Notes under the pieces: model-generated
What the model saw: only the letters and a program-made list of their open reading frames with translations
Database searches by the model: none
Told to the model about the DNA's origin: nothing
Shown: positions 54,161-63,851 of the stretch, one piece after another
Numbering within the stretch: the first letter of the stretch is position 1
Layout of the letters: each line of letters starts with the position of its first letter
Origin: Cardinium endosymbiont cBtQ1 of Bemisia tabaci
Lineage (GTDB): Bacteria; Bacteroidota; Bacteroidia; Cytophagales; Amoebophilaceae
DNA: 64,000 nucleotides
Assembly (NCBI RefSeq): GCF_000689375.1
Contig: NZ_CBQZ010000001.1
Coordinates: forward strand, 124,001-188,000
Direction: 5' to 3'
Made by a program: the position numbers and the translations under genes

Positions 54161-55716
54161 AGTCGGCCCTGAAATATTATTTTTGAATAAATTTATTGAA
54201 TGGATCTTTTTTTACAATATTTATGGTTTAGCAGGCGCTCTATTTTTCCTACCCAAGATATAGGTATAACTGGTTTTGGATTAAGAATTTTAATTATATA
54301 GGTTTTAATTTATGTGATTGTGAGTGTGTTAAGAATAACTTTCTTGTAATCAGTCGTAGGTTATGAGCAATAGCACATAAAATAACGTTAAGTTTATCTC
54401 CTAGAATACCTTTCAAATAGTTAACAGATAATTTACCATCGGATTTCATATGACCAATATGCGGTTCAATAGAAGATCTTCTTTTTATTAGCTTTTTTTA
54501 GTAGCAGGCGTTATTCCCCTTTTAGAACCACTTATAAATATATTACATTCACTAACAGGTATATTATTACCCCGGTAGGCTTTATCTACAAAAGCATACT
54601 TTACTTTGGTACCAGATAATTGCTCGGCTTGTAATAAACTCTTCTGCAAAGTATGGCCATCGTAAGCATTAGGATGTATTGCTTCTGTTGAAACAATTAA
54701 ACCTTTTTTATGCGTTACTGTAAATTGTACCTTGCAACCAAACTCATAAGGATGTTTAGACTTACCTTTACTTACACAGTAGACGGATGGTTCATGGATG
54801 CTATAAATTTTATCTTTACTTTTTTTTGATTGGTTTATAAGTTTTTTACTTATAGATAGTAGATTGGTAAATTGATTCCGTATTAGATCATCAGAGGATT
54901 GTATAGAACGTTCTACATCTCTGACTACTCTACCAAGATAGGTTTTTAATGTTTTAATGCCTTTAGATAAACGTTTATACTGTTTAGCATGAGCATAGCA
55001 ATCAACTTTACGTTTGATAGATAGACCTAAACGCTGATAAGTTTGACGCAGTTTAATACCTGTTTTCTTGGCTATACTGACCAATTTTTCTCTGGATTTA
55101 TTAAGCAAAGAAGAGTCAGTTGGGTAACGGATATTTTTCTCCATTACAGTAGTATCAGCTATAACTTTTTCAAGTTCTTTTCGGGTCAGTACTTTTTTTT
55201 TTAGCGCTAAGTCTATAGTCATAGATAAAATCTTATTGAGACCTTCTTGACCTAATCTATGGCGCCAACGGGTCAATGAACTGGGGTTACAAGGCATCTT
55301 AAACTGAAAATAATCATATCCACAAAAGTATTGCCAATAAGGGTTTTCTACCCATCTAACCACTACTTGTTCATCAGAAATATTATACATATGACTGATA
55401 ATGAGAAGACCTATAATTAAACGAATAGGCAAAGGAGGTTGACCAGGTCCATAGCTAAAACCGCGGTCTAAATCTGATGATAAGGAGTGAAAAGGAATCG
55501 AATCAGATAACTGGAATAATGGATGTTTCGGGTTGAGAAAACTAGATAAGCGTTGCTCAAACAAACGCTCAAGGCTATTATTTATTTTCTTAGATTTCAT
55601 CCTTATTTTGCAAGCTTTTTATACAAAACAACCTAAAAACTGGTTATTAACCATATATAAATTTAACCATTTATTTGCTGATTAACAAATAATTATATGG
55701 TATTTCAGGGCCGACT
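54161..55716 (-). mobile_element. IS5/IS1182-type insertion sequence, copy 3
   Basis: A 1556-bp copy with perfect 16-bp inverted repeats and a 4-bp target duplication AATT (54157-54160, 55717-55720). It separates the second and third members of the WH2-leader family and ends only 19 bases before the ATG of the third, so it has displaced that gene's original upstream sequence. Confidence 0.95.
54294..55600 (-). pseudogene. IS5-type DDE transposase, near-intact with 3' frameshift (copy 3)
   Basis: The longest frame of the three copies, 370 residues from MKSKKINNSLERLFEQ through VIADTTVMEKNIRYPTDSS (first Asp), KVKYAFVDKAYRGNNIPVSE (second Asp) to GITPATKKS. Two extra bases near 54489 and 54503 then shift the frame just before the catalytic-Glu segment RRSSIEPHIGHMKSDGK, which copy 1 retains. 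The same two bases are present in copy 2. The remaining coding sequence continues in another frame to 54294. Confidence 0.9.
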
Positions 55717-55735
55717 AATTAAAAAACAAAAAACT

Positions 55736-56956
55736 ATGAAATATAAATCTATTAAGAAAGGGTTAATAAGTCCCAATATACTGTTTCCAGCCGCTTATCT
55801 TTTATTTAGTGCAGAAATTTGTAGCTCTTCTCCTAAAGATAAACCAAGGAACGGAATAGGTAATGGATATGTGTCAACACCTCAAGTCAAGCAAACCAAT
55901 AAGATAGAGGAGATCAGCGACCCTACAGGTGAGGCACTATGTGATGATTTAAACCAATTGGATCCGGTTCTGGCCATAGATTCAGCAGAGGACGATACGC
56001 TATTGGATACAGATCCAACTGATACAGATATCCCAACTATCTCTCCTGTAGAACCATCAAAAGATTCTGTTGCTGAAGATGCATCAAAGGCATCCGTAGT
56101 GGATACAACATCTAAGCAGGAGCAGAAGAAGAAGAAAGAGGGCTCTACTAGAGCTGCTGATTGTGCACAACCTTTATCTGGTCCTGTGGTACAAGAACAA
56201 CTATCTGAGAAAAAGGATGAAAATCTCATAGATTTAAATGGGCCTAGTGATGGAAATACGGATGGTACAGGAGCTTCTTTGTGCACATTTTCACAAGATT
56301 CTACTTGGCCTCGATTTGCTATAAAAACATCTCTTGTTCCTGTAAGAGTTAACAACGATAATCCAAATGGTATGCTAGATTCAAATAGGACTAATGATGG
56401 GAATAAGGATGATGTATCACCACCTTCGTCTCCAAATAAACCAGGTGGTAATCCGCGTCAAAATCCGCCTCAAGATGATCGAAAAGCTCTGCTATCCCAG
56501 ATTCAAGGTTCTAATTTTAATCAGCTTAAGAAAAAATTATCGAACGAAGAGGTTCTTGGTATATTGAATGATAGAGATCAAGGTATCCATAAAAAAACCA
56601 TGTCTGATATATTGAAATTCTTATGTAATTCTTCTCAGTATAGTCCTGAAGTAAGGAGCGTTGCATTAGAAAAATTTTTAGCCGCACCTGCAGGTACGTA
56701 TTCCGATGACAAAGTAATTTTACTAGAAAAATTTTTCGATCAAAAATTTGATGATTTACGTAGTGAATATAACGATTCAATATTGCAGATTGCGATAAAA
56801 CAAGTTAGGGGTGCAGATGAAGGTATATATAGCCTAAAAACAGTTCATAAGGCTGAATTGTTGAGCAGAAATATTAGTATGCGTGAGGATCCCCAAGAGA
56901 ATAGTGACAACTTAGATAGTGAAGTAAAAGCTAGTCCAGATGAATGGGAAGATTAA
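55736..56956 (+). CDS. Third member of the leader family, one divergent WH2-like motif
   Basis: The ATG at 55736 gives 406 residues beginning MKYKSIKKGLISPNILFPAA with the family leader (then YLLFSAEIC). Residues 40-110 closely follow the 51923 protein (GNGY, TPQVKQTNKIEEISDPTGEALCDD, AEDDTLLDTD), proving common descent. A proline/asparagine-rich stretch (SPPSSPNKPGGNPRQNPPQ) precedes RKALLSQIQGSNFNQLKKKL from residue 249. This resembles a WH2 motif with a two-residue insertion between helix and LKK. A helical C-terminal region of about 130 residues absent from the other members follows. Its promoter region is cut by IS copy 3. Likely the same kind of secreted protein; the WH2 call is weaker here. 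Confidence 0.75.
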   Translation: MKYKSIKKGLISPNILFPAAYLLFSAEICSSSPKDKPRNGIGNGYVSTPQVKQTNKIEEISDPTGEALCDDLNQLDPVLAIDSAEDDTLLDTDPTDTDIPTISPVEPSKDSVAEDASKASVVDTTSKQEQKKKKEGSTRAADCAQPLSGPVVQEQLSEKKDENLIDLNGPSDGNTDGTGASLCTFSQDSTWPRFAIKTSLVPVRVNNDNPNGMLDSNRTNDGNKDDVSPPSSPNKPGGNPRQNPPQDDRKALLSQIQGSNFNQLKKKLSNEEVLGILNDRDQGIHKKTMSDILKFLCNSSQYSPEVRSVALEKFLAAPAGTYSDDKVILLEKFFDQKFDDLRSEYNDSILQIAIKQVRGADEGIYSLKTVHKAELLSRNISMREDPQENSDNLDSEVKASPDEWED

Positions 56957-56992
56957 TCTTTCATCCTCCCAAATAAAGTTACCACCCTACTT

Positions 56993-57481
56993 TTACCAAC
57001 CAGTGGTCGTGTGCAAAGCTTCCAATATTGCTTTGCCACCTGCCAATAGGTTGAGTTGTTTGGCCGTTTCTAAATCAGCCCATAGGTGACCCATATGTTC
57101 GTGATTCAGCACAATAGTATAGTCCGATGGCTGGGCCCTAGGCAATACCACTTTAAATAAGTGGAGTAGGTAATCCTGTTTGGGGGTAAAGATGCGGATG
57201 CAAATGGTTTGGATAAAGTCAGTCGCTTCTGGCAGTAGTAAAATAGCTGTTTCTTCTTTTATTTCCCTTACTACTGCTTGAAGGGGCGTTTCATTTTTTT
57301 CTAGTTTGCCGCCTGGCATGCACCATCGGTCGCCTACTGTTGGGGGATCATTCTTTTTCAATAGCAGGACTTTTCCATTGCATACCATATAGCATATGGC
57401 TACTGATTTAGTTGGTTTAAAGTTGTCTATGTGCAATGGATCAAATGCAAACTTGCCTCCTTTAAATAATACTACCTTCAT
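56993..57481 (-). CDS. Nudix hydrolase
   Basis: A 162-residue pyrophosphohydrolase. The Nudix box GGKLEKNETPLQAVVREIKE followed by ETAI fits Gx5Ex7REUxEExGU, except Ala replaces the final Gly. It is preceded by KVLLLKKNDPPTVGDRWCMPG. The substrate cannot be deduced. MutT-like cleaning of oxidised nucleotides is possible, but the DWALVLNHEHMGHLW-like segment typical of one subgroup (here IVLNHEHMGHLWADLE) is also compatible with other NDP-X substrates. It converges with the gene at 55736. Confidence 0.9.
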   Translation of the reverse strand: MKVVLFKGGKFAFDPLHIDNFKPTKSVAICYMVCNGKVLLLKKNDPPTVGDRWCMPGGKLEKNETPLQAVVREIKEETAILLLPEATDFIQTICIRIFTPKQDYLLHLFKVVLPRAQPSDYTIVLNHEHMGHLWADLETAKQLNLLAGGKAILEALHTTTGW

Positions 57482-57599
57482 CTTAATATAATTGGTTAGA
57501 ATAAATGGCTGCTTATACAGACTGGTAACTTTACCTTTTCAAGCAGTACCGTAACCGTTACCTATCAATAGACTCCAGCCATCAAGCGTCTTGGTTTTG

Positions 57600-58460
57600 C
57601 TAGGCCAACATCTTCAGGAGTAGCACCAGTGTTTCCTTTAATTTCCGTCTATCTACAATCATATCCAAGAAGCCATGTGCCAATAAAAATTCTGCGGTTT
57701 GAAAACCTTTCGGTAATGATTTGCCAACGGTTTCTCGAATCACACGTGGACCTGCAAAGCCAATGAGCGCCCCTGGTTCTGCTATATTAATATCCCCTAG
57801 CATCGCGTAGGAGGCGCTTACCCCACCTGTAGTTGGGTCGGTTAGCAGCGAGATATAAGGAATTTTAGCATCGGCCAATTGGCGTAATTTCGCAGCTGTT
57901 TTGGCCATTTGCATCAGGGAAAAGCTGCCCTCCATCATCCGTGCACCACCTGATTTAGAGATAATCAGCAGTGAAGTCTGATGGGCCAAACAGTGGTTGA
58001 CCAGCTGGGCTATTTTTTCACCTACTACACTCCCCATAGAGCCCCCAATAAATTTAAAATCCATACAGGCAATGGCAAGGGGTAGGGCATCGATCTTACC
58101 ATAAGCCGTTCGTACCGCATCTGTTAAGCCGGTTGCTGCTTCTGCCTGTTTTAATCGTTCGGTATAGGGCCTATTGTCTATAAAGTGGAGTGGGTCAACC
58201 GATCGGAAGGTTGGATTCAGCTCTGTAAAATTGTTTCCGTCAAACAAAATGGAAAAGTATTCCTTTGAACCAATCGGCAAATGGTGGCCATCATCGGGCA
58301 CTACTTGTAAATTTTCTTCTAATACTTTGCTGTGTATAATCTTTCCTTTTGGTGTTTTCACCCAAAGGCCATCGGGCGACTCTTTTTTGGCAGAACTAGG
58401 GGTTAGAATGCCTTTCTTTTTGCGCTTAAACCAGCTTAGATTGTCGTTTATTAAACTCAT
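57600..58460 (-). CDS. accD: Acetyl-CoA carboxylase carboxyltransferase beta subunit
   Basis: With AccA it transfers CO2 from biotin to acetyl-CoA, the first step of fatty-acid synthesis. The 286-residue protein has the beta-subunit core [14 protein letters not shown]-like [56 protein letters not shown] and [18 protein letters not shown]. The N-terminal segment that usually holds a four-cysteine zinc ribbon reads [20 protein letters not shown] and [10 protein letters not shown], with no cysteine, so zinc is probably not bound. This also seems to occur in related Cytophagales proteins (from memory). accA and biotin genes are not in the window. Confidence 0.95.
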   Translation of the reverse strand: MSLINDNLSWFKRKKKGILTPSSAKKESPDGLWVKTPKGKIIHSKVLEENLQVVPDDGHHLPIGSKEYFSILFDGNNFTELNPTFRSVDPLHFIDNRPYTERLKQAEAATGLTDAVRTAYGKIDALPLAIACMDFKFIGGSMGSVVGEKIAQLVNHCLAHQTSLLIISKSGGARMMEGSFSLMQMAKTAAKLRQLADAKIPYISLLTDPTTGGVSASYAMLGDINIAEPGALIGFAGPRVIRETVGKSLPKGFQTAEFLLAHGFLDMIVDRRKLKETLVLLLKMLA

Positions 58461-58501
58461 AGACTTATGTAATGGATGGTAATGGCATCGAGGTCTAGCT
58501 T

Positions 58502-60025
58502 TTATGGATTTTCAGGACGCATTTGTGGAAAAAATAGGACATCTTGAATAGATGGTACATTGGTCATGATCATCGTTAACCGATCTATCCCTATGCCAAT
58601 ACCTACTGTTGGGGGCATGCCATAGCGCAAAGCTTTTAGAAAATCATGGTCTACCACCATCGCTTCTTCATCACCCCGTTCGCCTAGTTTACGTTGTTCC
58701 TCTAATCTTTTCTGTTGATCAATGGGATCGTTTAACTCAGAAAAAGCATTGCAGATTTCTTTACCTGCGCATATTACCTCAAATCGTTCCGTTAAAGCCG
58801 GATTGGAGCGGTGTCGTTTCGCCAAAGGAGACATTTCAACGGGGTAGTCGGTTATAATGGTAGGTTGAATAAGATAGGGTTCACATTTTGCGCCAAAAAT
58901 TTCATCTATAATTTTACCTTTGGCAAAGTTATCGGCTATATCTATGGCCAATTGATGGGCCACTGTGCGCAATGCTGTTTCGTCCATATTGCTTACATCG
59001 TATCCCGTAAAATGGTGAATGGCCTCAAACATCCTAAACCGTTTCCATGGCCGTTGAAAGTGGATCAAATCTGTACCAAACGGAACGGTTGTACTGCCAT
59101 GTAGGGCTAGTGCCACTGTTTCTAATAATTCTTCTACATAGTCCATCATCCAGGTGTAGTCTTTATAGGCTACATAAAGTTCTACTTGGGTAAATTCTGG
59201 ATTGTGGAAACGAGACATGCCTTCGTTTCTAAAATCTTTTGCAAATTCGTAGACGCCCTCATAGCCCCCAATAATTAACCGCTTTAAATAAAGCTCATTA
59301 GAGATCCGTAAATATAAGGGCATATCTAGGGTATGGTGGTGTGTGACAAAGGGGCGTGCCGATGCGCCTCCATAAATGGGTTGTAGAATAGGGGTTTCCA
59401 CTTCTAGGTAGCCTTTGCGATGCAAGGAGTCTTTCATGGTGTGGATCAACTTAGCCCGTTGTTCAAATACCTTGCGTACCGCTGGATTCACGATTAAGTC
59501 CACATATCTTTGACGATACCGTTGTGCAGGATCTGTAAAGGCATCATATATTTTTGCACCTTCGTTGGTTGATACTTCTTTGACAATCGGTAGAGGAGTA
59601 AGTGCCTTGGTTAACAACTGAAGATAGGTCACATGTACCGCTATGGCACCCACTTGTGTTGTAAATACAAAACCTTGGATTTCAATGATGTCACCTATAT
59701 CTAGTAATTTCTTAAAAAAGGTATTATAGTGGCTTTTATCTTCTCCTGGACAAATGGAATCTCGTTGTACATAGAGTTGAATCCGCCCACTTGCATCTTG
59801 CAATTCTACGAACGAAGCCCCTCCCATAATTCTACGTCCCATAATCCGGCCTGCCAGTACTACATGGCTATAGTTTGCTTTATTTTCTTCTTTGTAATCG
59901 GCAAGAATAGTGGCTGCTTTGGCATTGATGGGGCGAACGGAAGCTGGATAGGGATTGATGCCCATAGATTCTAGGCGCTCTTTTTTTTGTATTCGAATGG
60001 TGGTTTGTTCACTCAGCTCTTGCAT
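58502..60025 (-). CDS. lysS: Lysyl-tRNA synthetase (class II)
   Basis: Charges tRNA-Lys. I take the ATG at 60025 ([20 protein letters not shown]), giving 507 residues; an upstream in-frame ATG at 60064 would overlap a small upstream reading frame. The N-terminal OB-fold anticodon domain includes [20 protein letters not shown]. The class II core has motif 1 ([12 protein letters not shown]), motif 2 ([20 protein letters not shown]) and motif 3 ([20 protein letters not shown]). Length and order are normal for bacterial LysS. Confidence 0.96.
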   Translation of the reverse strand: MQELSEQTTIRIQKKERLESMGINPYPASVRPINAKAATILADYKEENKANYSHVVLAGRIMGRRIMGGASFVELQDASGRIQLYVQRDSICPGEDKSHYNTFFKKLLDIGDIIEIQGFVFTTQVGAIAVHVTYLQLLTKALTPLPIVKEVSTNEGAKIYDAFTDPAQRYRQRYVDLIVNPAVRKVFEQRAKLIHTMKDSLHRKGYLEVETPILQPIYGGASARPFVTHHHTLDMPLYLRISNELYLKRLIIGGYEGVYEFAKDFRNEGMSRFHNPEFTQVELYVAYKDYTWMMDYVEELLETVALALHGSTTVPFGTDLIHFQRPWKRFRMFEAIHHFTGYDVSNMDETALRTVAHQLAIDIADNFAKGKIIDEIFGAKCEPYLIQPTIITDYPVEMSPLAKRHRSNPALTERFEVICAGKEICNAFSELNDPIDQQKRLEEQRKLGERGDEEAMVVDHDFLKALRYGMPPTVGIGIGIDRLTMIMTNVPSIQDVLFFPQMRPENP

Positions 60026-60056
60026 GACTTTGGTAAAATAAAGGTAAAATATATGG

Positions 60057-60227
60057 CTATGCAATAGCCCTGGCCATTTTGGCCATCATAATCCATCCAT
60101 CTAATTTACAGTTTATTTTTATAAATGCTTCTGCAGCTTCACTACTATTTTGATCTATGTCGTCGTAGAGCAGAATGGCATCGCCTTTCTTGTAAGGTAA
60201 TATTATTTGTGTAACCTCTTGAAGCAT
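60057..60227 (-). CDS. Small hypothetical protein, 56 residues
   Basis: A short frame from the ATG at 60227 to a TAG at 60057, beginning MLQEVTQIILPYKKGDAILL and containing YDDIDQNSSEAAEAFIKI. Composition is protein-like, and it fills the gap between the MerR-type gene and lysS on the same strand, with 21 bases to the MerR stop and 31 to the lysS start. No family recognised. A chance frame cannot be excluded. Confidence 0.45.
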   Translation of the reverse strand: MLQEVTQIILPYKKGDAILLYDDIDQNSSEAAEAFIKINCKLDGWIMMAKMARAIA

Positions 60228-60248
60228 TTAGAAAAAAATAGATTGTAC

Positions 60249-60572
60249 TTAATCTATATTGGCCTTTAAGGCTACCAGAAAAGCACGTAAGTGATGCAAT
60301 CGTTGTACCACTTCTCCTGGCGAAATAGTGGAGGAGATACTGTGCTTTTGAATTGCCTTACGTGCCCCTGCTAAGCTATATCCTTTTTCTTTAACCAGTG
60401 TATAGATGTACTGTAGTTGAGCAATGTCTTTTTCTTGATATCTTCTGGCACCCTTGCTATTTTTATGAGGCTGGAGGATCCCACTAAAGGCTTTTTCCCA
60501 AAAACGTATTAAAGAAGGTGCTACCCCAAAGTGGCAAGCCACCTCTTGAATGGTCCAATACTTTTTTTCCAT
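60249..60572 (-). CDS. MerR-family transcriptional regulator
   Basis: A 107-residue DNA-binding protein. The N-terminal winged helix-turn-helix is YWTIQEVACHFGVAPSLIRFWEKAFSGI, and the second wing region is GARRYQEKDIAQLQYIYTLVKEKGYSLAGARKAI, the usual MerR pattern. The short C-terminal helix has no metal- or drug-binding domain, like the short MerR proteins common in Bacteroidota next to M23 peptidase and lysS genes. It follows the M23 gene by 24 bases and may be co-transcribed. Targets unknown. Confidence 0.9.
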   Translation of the reverse strand: MEKKYWTIQEVACHFGVAPSLIRFWEKAFSGILQPHKNSKGARRYQEKDIAQLQYIYTLVKEKGYSLAGARKAIQKHSISSTISPGEVVQRLHHLRAFLVALKANID

Positions 60573-60596
60573 ACTTTAATACCCCCTAACCCATCG

Positions 60597-61568
60597 CTAA
60601 AAGTTTGAACAAAGGGCTTGTGTTTGATAGGCTGATTGTTTACGGACTTCTTCATATTCAGCCGCAGTAAGTTCTCCTACAAAATATTGTATTGGATTTA
60701 CACGTTTCCCATTGCAGTAGACCTCATAGTGAAGGTGGGGAGCTGTTGAATCGCCTGAATTACCAACTGTACCAATCTGTTGCCCTCTCGTGATCCGTTG
60801 TCGTTCTTTAACCATAATCGTATCCATATGGGCATAGTGGGTTTTAAAGCCGTTGCCATGTTCAATAAGCAGATGGTGGCCATATCCTTTTTTATCTTTT
60901 TTGATCCATTTGATGTATCCACCTGCAGCGGCATAAATGGGTGTATGCATAGGTGCGGAAAAATCAACTCCTTCATGCATTTTAAATATTTTATAAATTG
61001 GATGGAGGCGTCTACCAAAATGAGCAGATATTCTTTTCAAATGTTTTTTGGAAACAGGTGGGAAAGTAGGCGTAGAAGCAAATTTAGCCGTTTTCTGTTT
61101 GGCAAGACTGATGATTTGATCATAGGATTTATTTTGAATGGCCAGTTGGCTGGCCAACTGATCTACTTTAGACAATGTTTGTGCAATTAAGGTATCTTTC
61201 CCTAAGTGGGCATATTTGTTAACCCCTCCGATGCCCGCATTGCGTTCTGTAGCAGAAAGCGGGGCCGTATTCAATAAAACCCTATAGAGGTCGTCATCTC
61301 GTTGTTGCAAAGTCGCTAAAAGTGCCGTACTACTTTCTATCTTTTTTTGTACGACATCGTAATAGGCCTTAAGCCTTTCATTGGCTTGCCACAGTGCTGC
61401 TTCCTTAGGAGAAGGAACATGATCTTGATAGTACCGTACCATACCAGCGGCCAATAGTACCGAAAAAAATAAAAAAGAAAAAGTACGTAAAATAAAGGTT
61501 GATACAGAAGGGCGGACGGGCTCATAGCTGCAAGTAGTAGGGTTATAATAATACTTGGTTTTAAGCAT
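60597..61568 (-). CDS. M23-family metallopeptidase (murein endopeptidase type)
   Basis: A 323-residue membrane-anchored peptidase, predicted to cut peptidoglycan cross-bridges in the periplasm or to regulate other hydrolases. One transmembrane helix spans residues about 25-43 (FILRTFSFLFFSVLLAAG). A coiled-coil region (about 55-165) follows. The LytM domain holds all zinc and catalytic residues: H198 and D202 in MHEGVDFSAP, H244/H247 in THYAHMD, and H278/H280 in APHLHYEV. Complete active site. Together with murB it implies that peptidoglycan or a relic of it is still remodelled. Confidence 0.94.
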   Translation of the reverse strand: MLKTKYYYNPTTCSYEPVRPSVSTFILRTFSFLFFSVLLAAGMVRYYQDHVPSPKEAALWQANERLKAYYDVVQKKIESSTALLATLQQRDDDLYRVLLNTAPLSATERNAGIGGVNKYAHLGKDTLIAQTLSKVDQLASQLAIQNKSYDQIISLAKQKTAKFASTPTFPPVSKKHLKRISAHFGRRLHPIYKIFKMHEGVDFSAPMHTPIYAAAGGYIKWIKKDKKGYGHHLLIEHGNGFKTHYAHMDTIMVKERQRITRGQQIGTVGNSGDSTAPHLHYEVYCNGKRVNPIQYFVGELTAAEYEEVRKQSAYQTQALCSNF

Positions 61569-61710
61569 AAAAAATATATAATGATGAAATATATAGACCC
61601 AGGCTATTTGAATTTAAAAAAAACTACTAAGATAATCAACTATTATTGGGTTTTAAAAGGGCAGTAGGAGGGGATGCAACAGGCTTTTATCAGCCGGTGC
61701 AATATAAAAA

Positions 61711-61743
61711 AGCGGCTTTCTAAAATCAAATTAGAAAGCCGCT
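61711..61743 (-). terminator. Rho-independent terminator of dnaK
   Basis: A perfect 13-bp stem AGCGGCTTTCTAA / TTAGAAAGCCGCT with a 7-base loop, followed on the minus strand by TTTTTATATT, 19 bases past the dnaK stop. On the plus strand it is followed by AAAAAAA, so it works in the dnaK direction only. Confidence 0.85.
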
Positions 61744-61762
61744 AAAAAAAGAATTAAAAATA

Positions 61763-63679
61763 CTATTTTACCTCTTCAAACTCTGCATCCGTCACATTGC
61801 TACTGTCTTCATTACCATTTTTTTGCTCCATAGTAGGATCAGATGGTTTTTGAGTAGCCTGCGATTTTTGGTAGGCTTTAGCCATTACCTCGCTCCACAT
61901 TTTATCAAGAGGCTCTAATGCACGATCGATAGCTGCCACATCTTTTTCAGCATGTGCCTTTTTCAAATCCGATAAGGCAGATTCTACCTGTTTCTTATCT
62001 GCTTCTTCTACTTTATCACCCAATTCTTTGAGTTGTTTCTCTACTTCAAATATAAATGAATCGGCTTGGTTTATCTTATCTATTTGCTCTTTTTCTGCTT
62101 TATCTGCTGCTTCGTTGCGTTCTGCTTCTTCTTTCATCCGTTTGATTTCATCTTCGGTTAAACCAGATGAAGCTTCGATGCGAATTTTTTGTTCTTTTCC
62201 CGTTCCTTTATCCTTTGCCGAAACATGCAATATACCATTGGCATCTACGTCAAAAGCAACTTCTATTTGTGGAACGCCCTTGGGAGCAGGTGGTATATCA
62301 GATAAATGAAACTGGCCAATGGTACGGTTGTGTTTAGCCATAGGTCTGTTGCCTTGCAATACATGTACCATAACCGAAGATTGATTGTCTGAAGCAGTAG
62401 AAAAAACCTCTGACTTTCTCGTTGGAATAGTAGTATTCGCTTCAATCAATTTGGTAAAAACGCCGCCTAAGGTTTCAATACCTAGTGATAGTGGAATCAC
62501 ATCAAGCAATAAAACATCCTTTACTTCTCCCGTTAAGACCCCTCCTTGGATAGCAGCTCCTACGGCTACTACTTCATCAGGATTCACACCTTTAGAAGGT
62601 TTTTTACCAAAAAAATGGGCTACTTCTTCTTGAATCTTTGGTATACGGGTAGACCCACCCACTAAAATAACCTCATGAATTTTGTTTTGTGGATCAGCAA
62701 TGTCGCCAAAGGCGTCTTTTAAAGCTTGCCTACAAGGGGCAAGTGTGCGTTTTACCAGGTCATCTACCAGTTTTTCAAACTGCGCCCTAGATAGCTGCTT
62801 TACCAAGTGTTTAGGGACCCCATCAATAGCTGTAATGTAGGGTAGATTGATCTCGGTAGTGGTTGCACTAGAAAGTTCTATTTTGGCTTTTTCAGCAGCC
62901 TCCCTGAGCCGCTGTAGCGCGGTTGGGTCTTTTCTTAGATCAACCCCTTCTTCTTTTTGAAAATTATCTGCTAGCCAATCGGTTATTTTTTGGTCAAAGT
63001 CATCTCCACCTAAATGAATATCGCCATTGGTAGATTTAACCTCAAAAACGCCATCACCTAGTTCTAAGATCGAAATATCAAAAGTACCCCCCCCTAAGTC
63101 AAATACTGCAATGGTGATATCTTTATTTTTTTTGTCTAAGCCATAAGCCAAAGCAGCAGCCGTTGGCTCATTAATAATCCGTTTTACCGTCAAACCGGCT
63201 ATTTCTCCTGCCTCTTTAGTGGCTTGCCGTTCTGCATCATTGAAATAGGCAGGAACGGTAATAACTGCTTCTGTAACCGTTGTGCCTAGGTAGTCTTCTG
63301 CAGAACTTTTCATCTTTTGCAAGATAATAGCGGAAATTTCTTGCGGTGTATAGAGGCGATCACCAATCCGCACACGGACGGTATTGTTGGCCCCACTTTC
63401 TACCTTGTAAGCCACTTCATTTAGCTCATTGGCTACACTGCTGTATCCTTTACCCATAAAACGCTTGATCGAGCTTATGGTATTATGTGGATTGATAATG
63501 GCCTGACGTTTGGCAGGATCACCTACTTTGCGTTCACCCTGTCCACCATTTAAGAAAGCTACTACCGATGGAGTAGTTCTTTTGCCTTCATTATTAGGAA
63601 TGACCACTGGCTCGTTGCCTTCTATAACGGCAACACAGGAGTTAGTGGTTCCTAAATCGATTCCAATTATTTTTCCCAT
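61763..63679 (-). CDS. dnaK: Molecular chaperone DnaK (Hsp70)
   Basis: ATP-dependent chaperone working with DnaJ and GrpE. The 638-residue protein starts [20 protein letters not shown]. The ATPase domain shows [64 protein letters not shown] and [11 protein letters not shown]. The substrate-binding domain follows from about residue 390 ([18 protein letters not shown]). The C-terminal end is TDAEFEEVK, close to the canonical acidic EEVK-type tail. Neither dnaJ nor grpE lies beside it. A strong terminator follows. Confidence 0.98.
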   Translation of the reverse strand: MGKIIGIDLGTTNSCVAVIEGNEPVVIPNNEGKRTTPSVVAFLNGGQGERKVGDPAKRQAIINPHNTISSIKRFMGKGYSSVANELNEVAYKVESGANNTVRVRIGDRLYTPQEISAIILQKMKSSAEDYLGTTVTEAVITVPAYFNDAERQATKEAGEIAGLTVKRIINEPTAAALAYGLDKKNKDITIAVFDLGGGTFDISILELGDGVFEVKSTNGDIHLGGDDFDQKITDWLADNFQKEEGVDLRKDPTALQRLREAAEKAKIELSSATTTEINLPYITAIDGVPKHLVKQLSRAQFEKLVDDLVKRTLAPCRQALKDAFGDIADPQNKIHEVILVGGSTRIPKIQEEVAHFFGKKPSKGVNPDEVVAVGAAIQGGVLTGEVKDVLLLDVIPLSLGIETLGGVFTKLIEANTTIPTRKSEVFSTASDNQSSVMVHVLQGNRPMAKHNRTIGQFHLSDIPPAPKGVPQIEVAFDVDANGILHVSAKDKGTGKEQKIRIEASSGLTEDEIKRMKEEAERNEAADKAEKEQIDKINQADSFIFEVEKQLKELGDKVEEADKKQVESALSDLKKAHAEKDVAAIDRALEPLDKMWSEVMAKAYQKSQATQKPSDPTMEQKNGNEDSSNVTDAEFEEVK

Positions 63680-63851
63680 ATTTAATTTCTATTTTGTTTG
63701 TATTGGACCCTAGGGCCTAGGTTGCCTTACCTATTTAACTTTCATTTAAGCAGGTATACTACAAACTCCATGCCAAATGCATTAACTTGCAGCAGATTGT
63801 GTCAAAATGACATAACCTGGTGCAGGATGCTGCTATAAAAGTGATGGGATA

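Noticed and set aside
62028-62633. Plus-strand frames opposite dnaK
   Set aside because: Antisense shadows of the highly conserved dnaK coding sequence.
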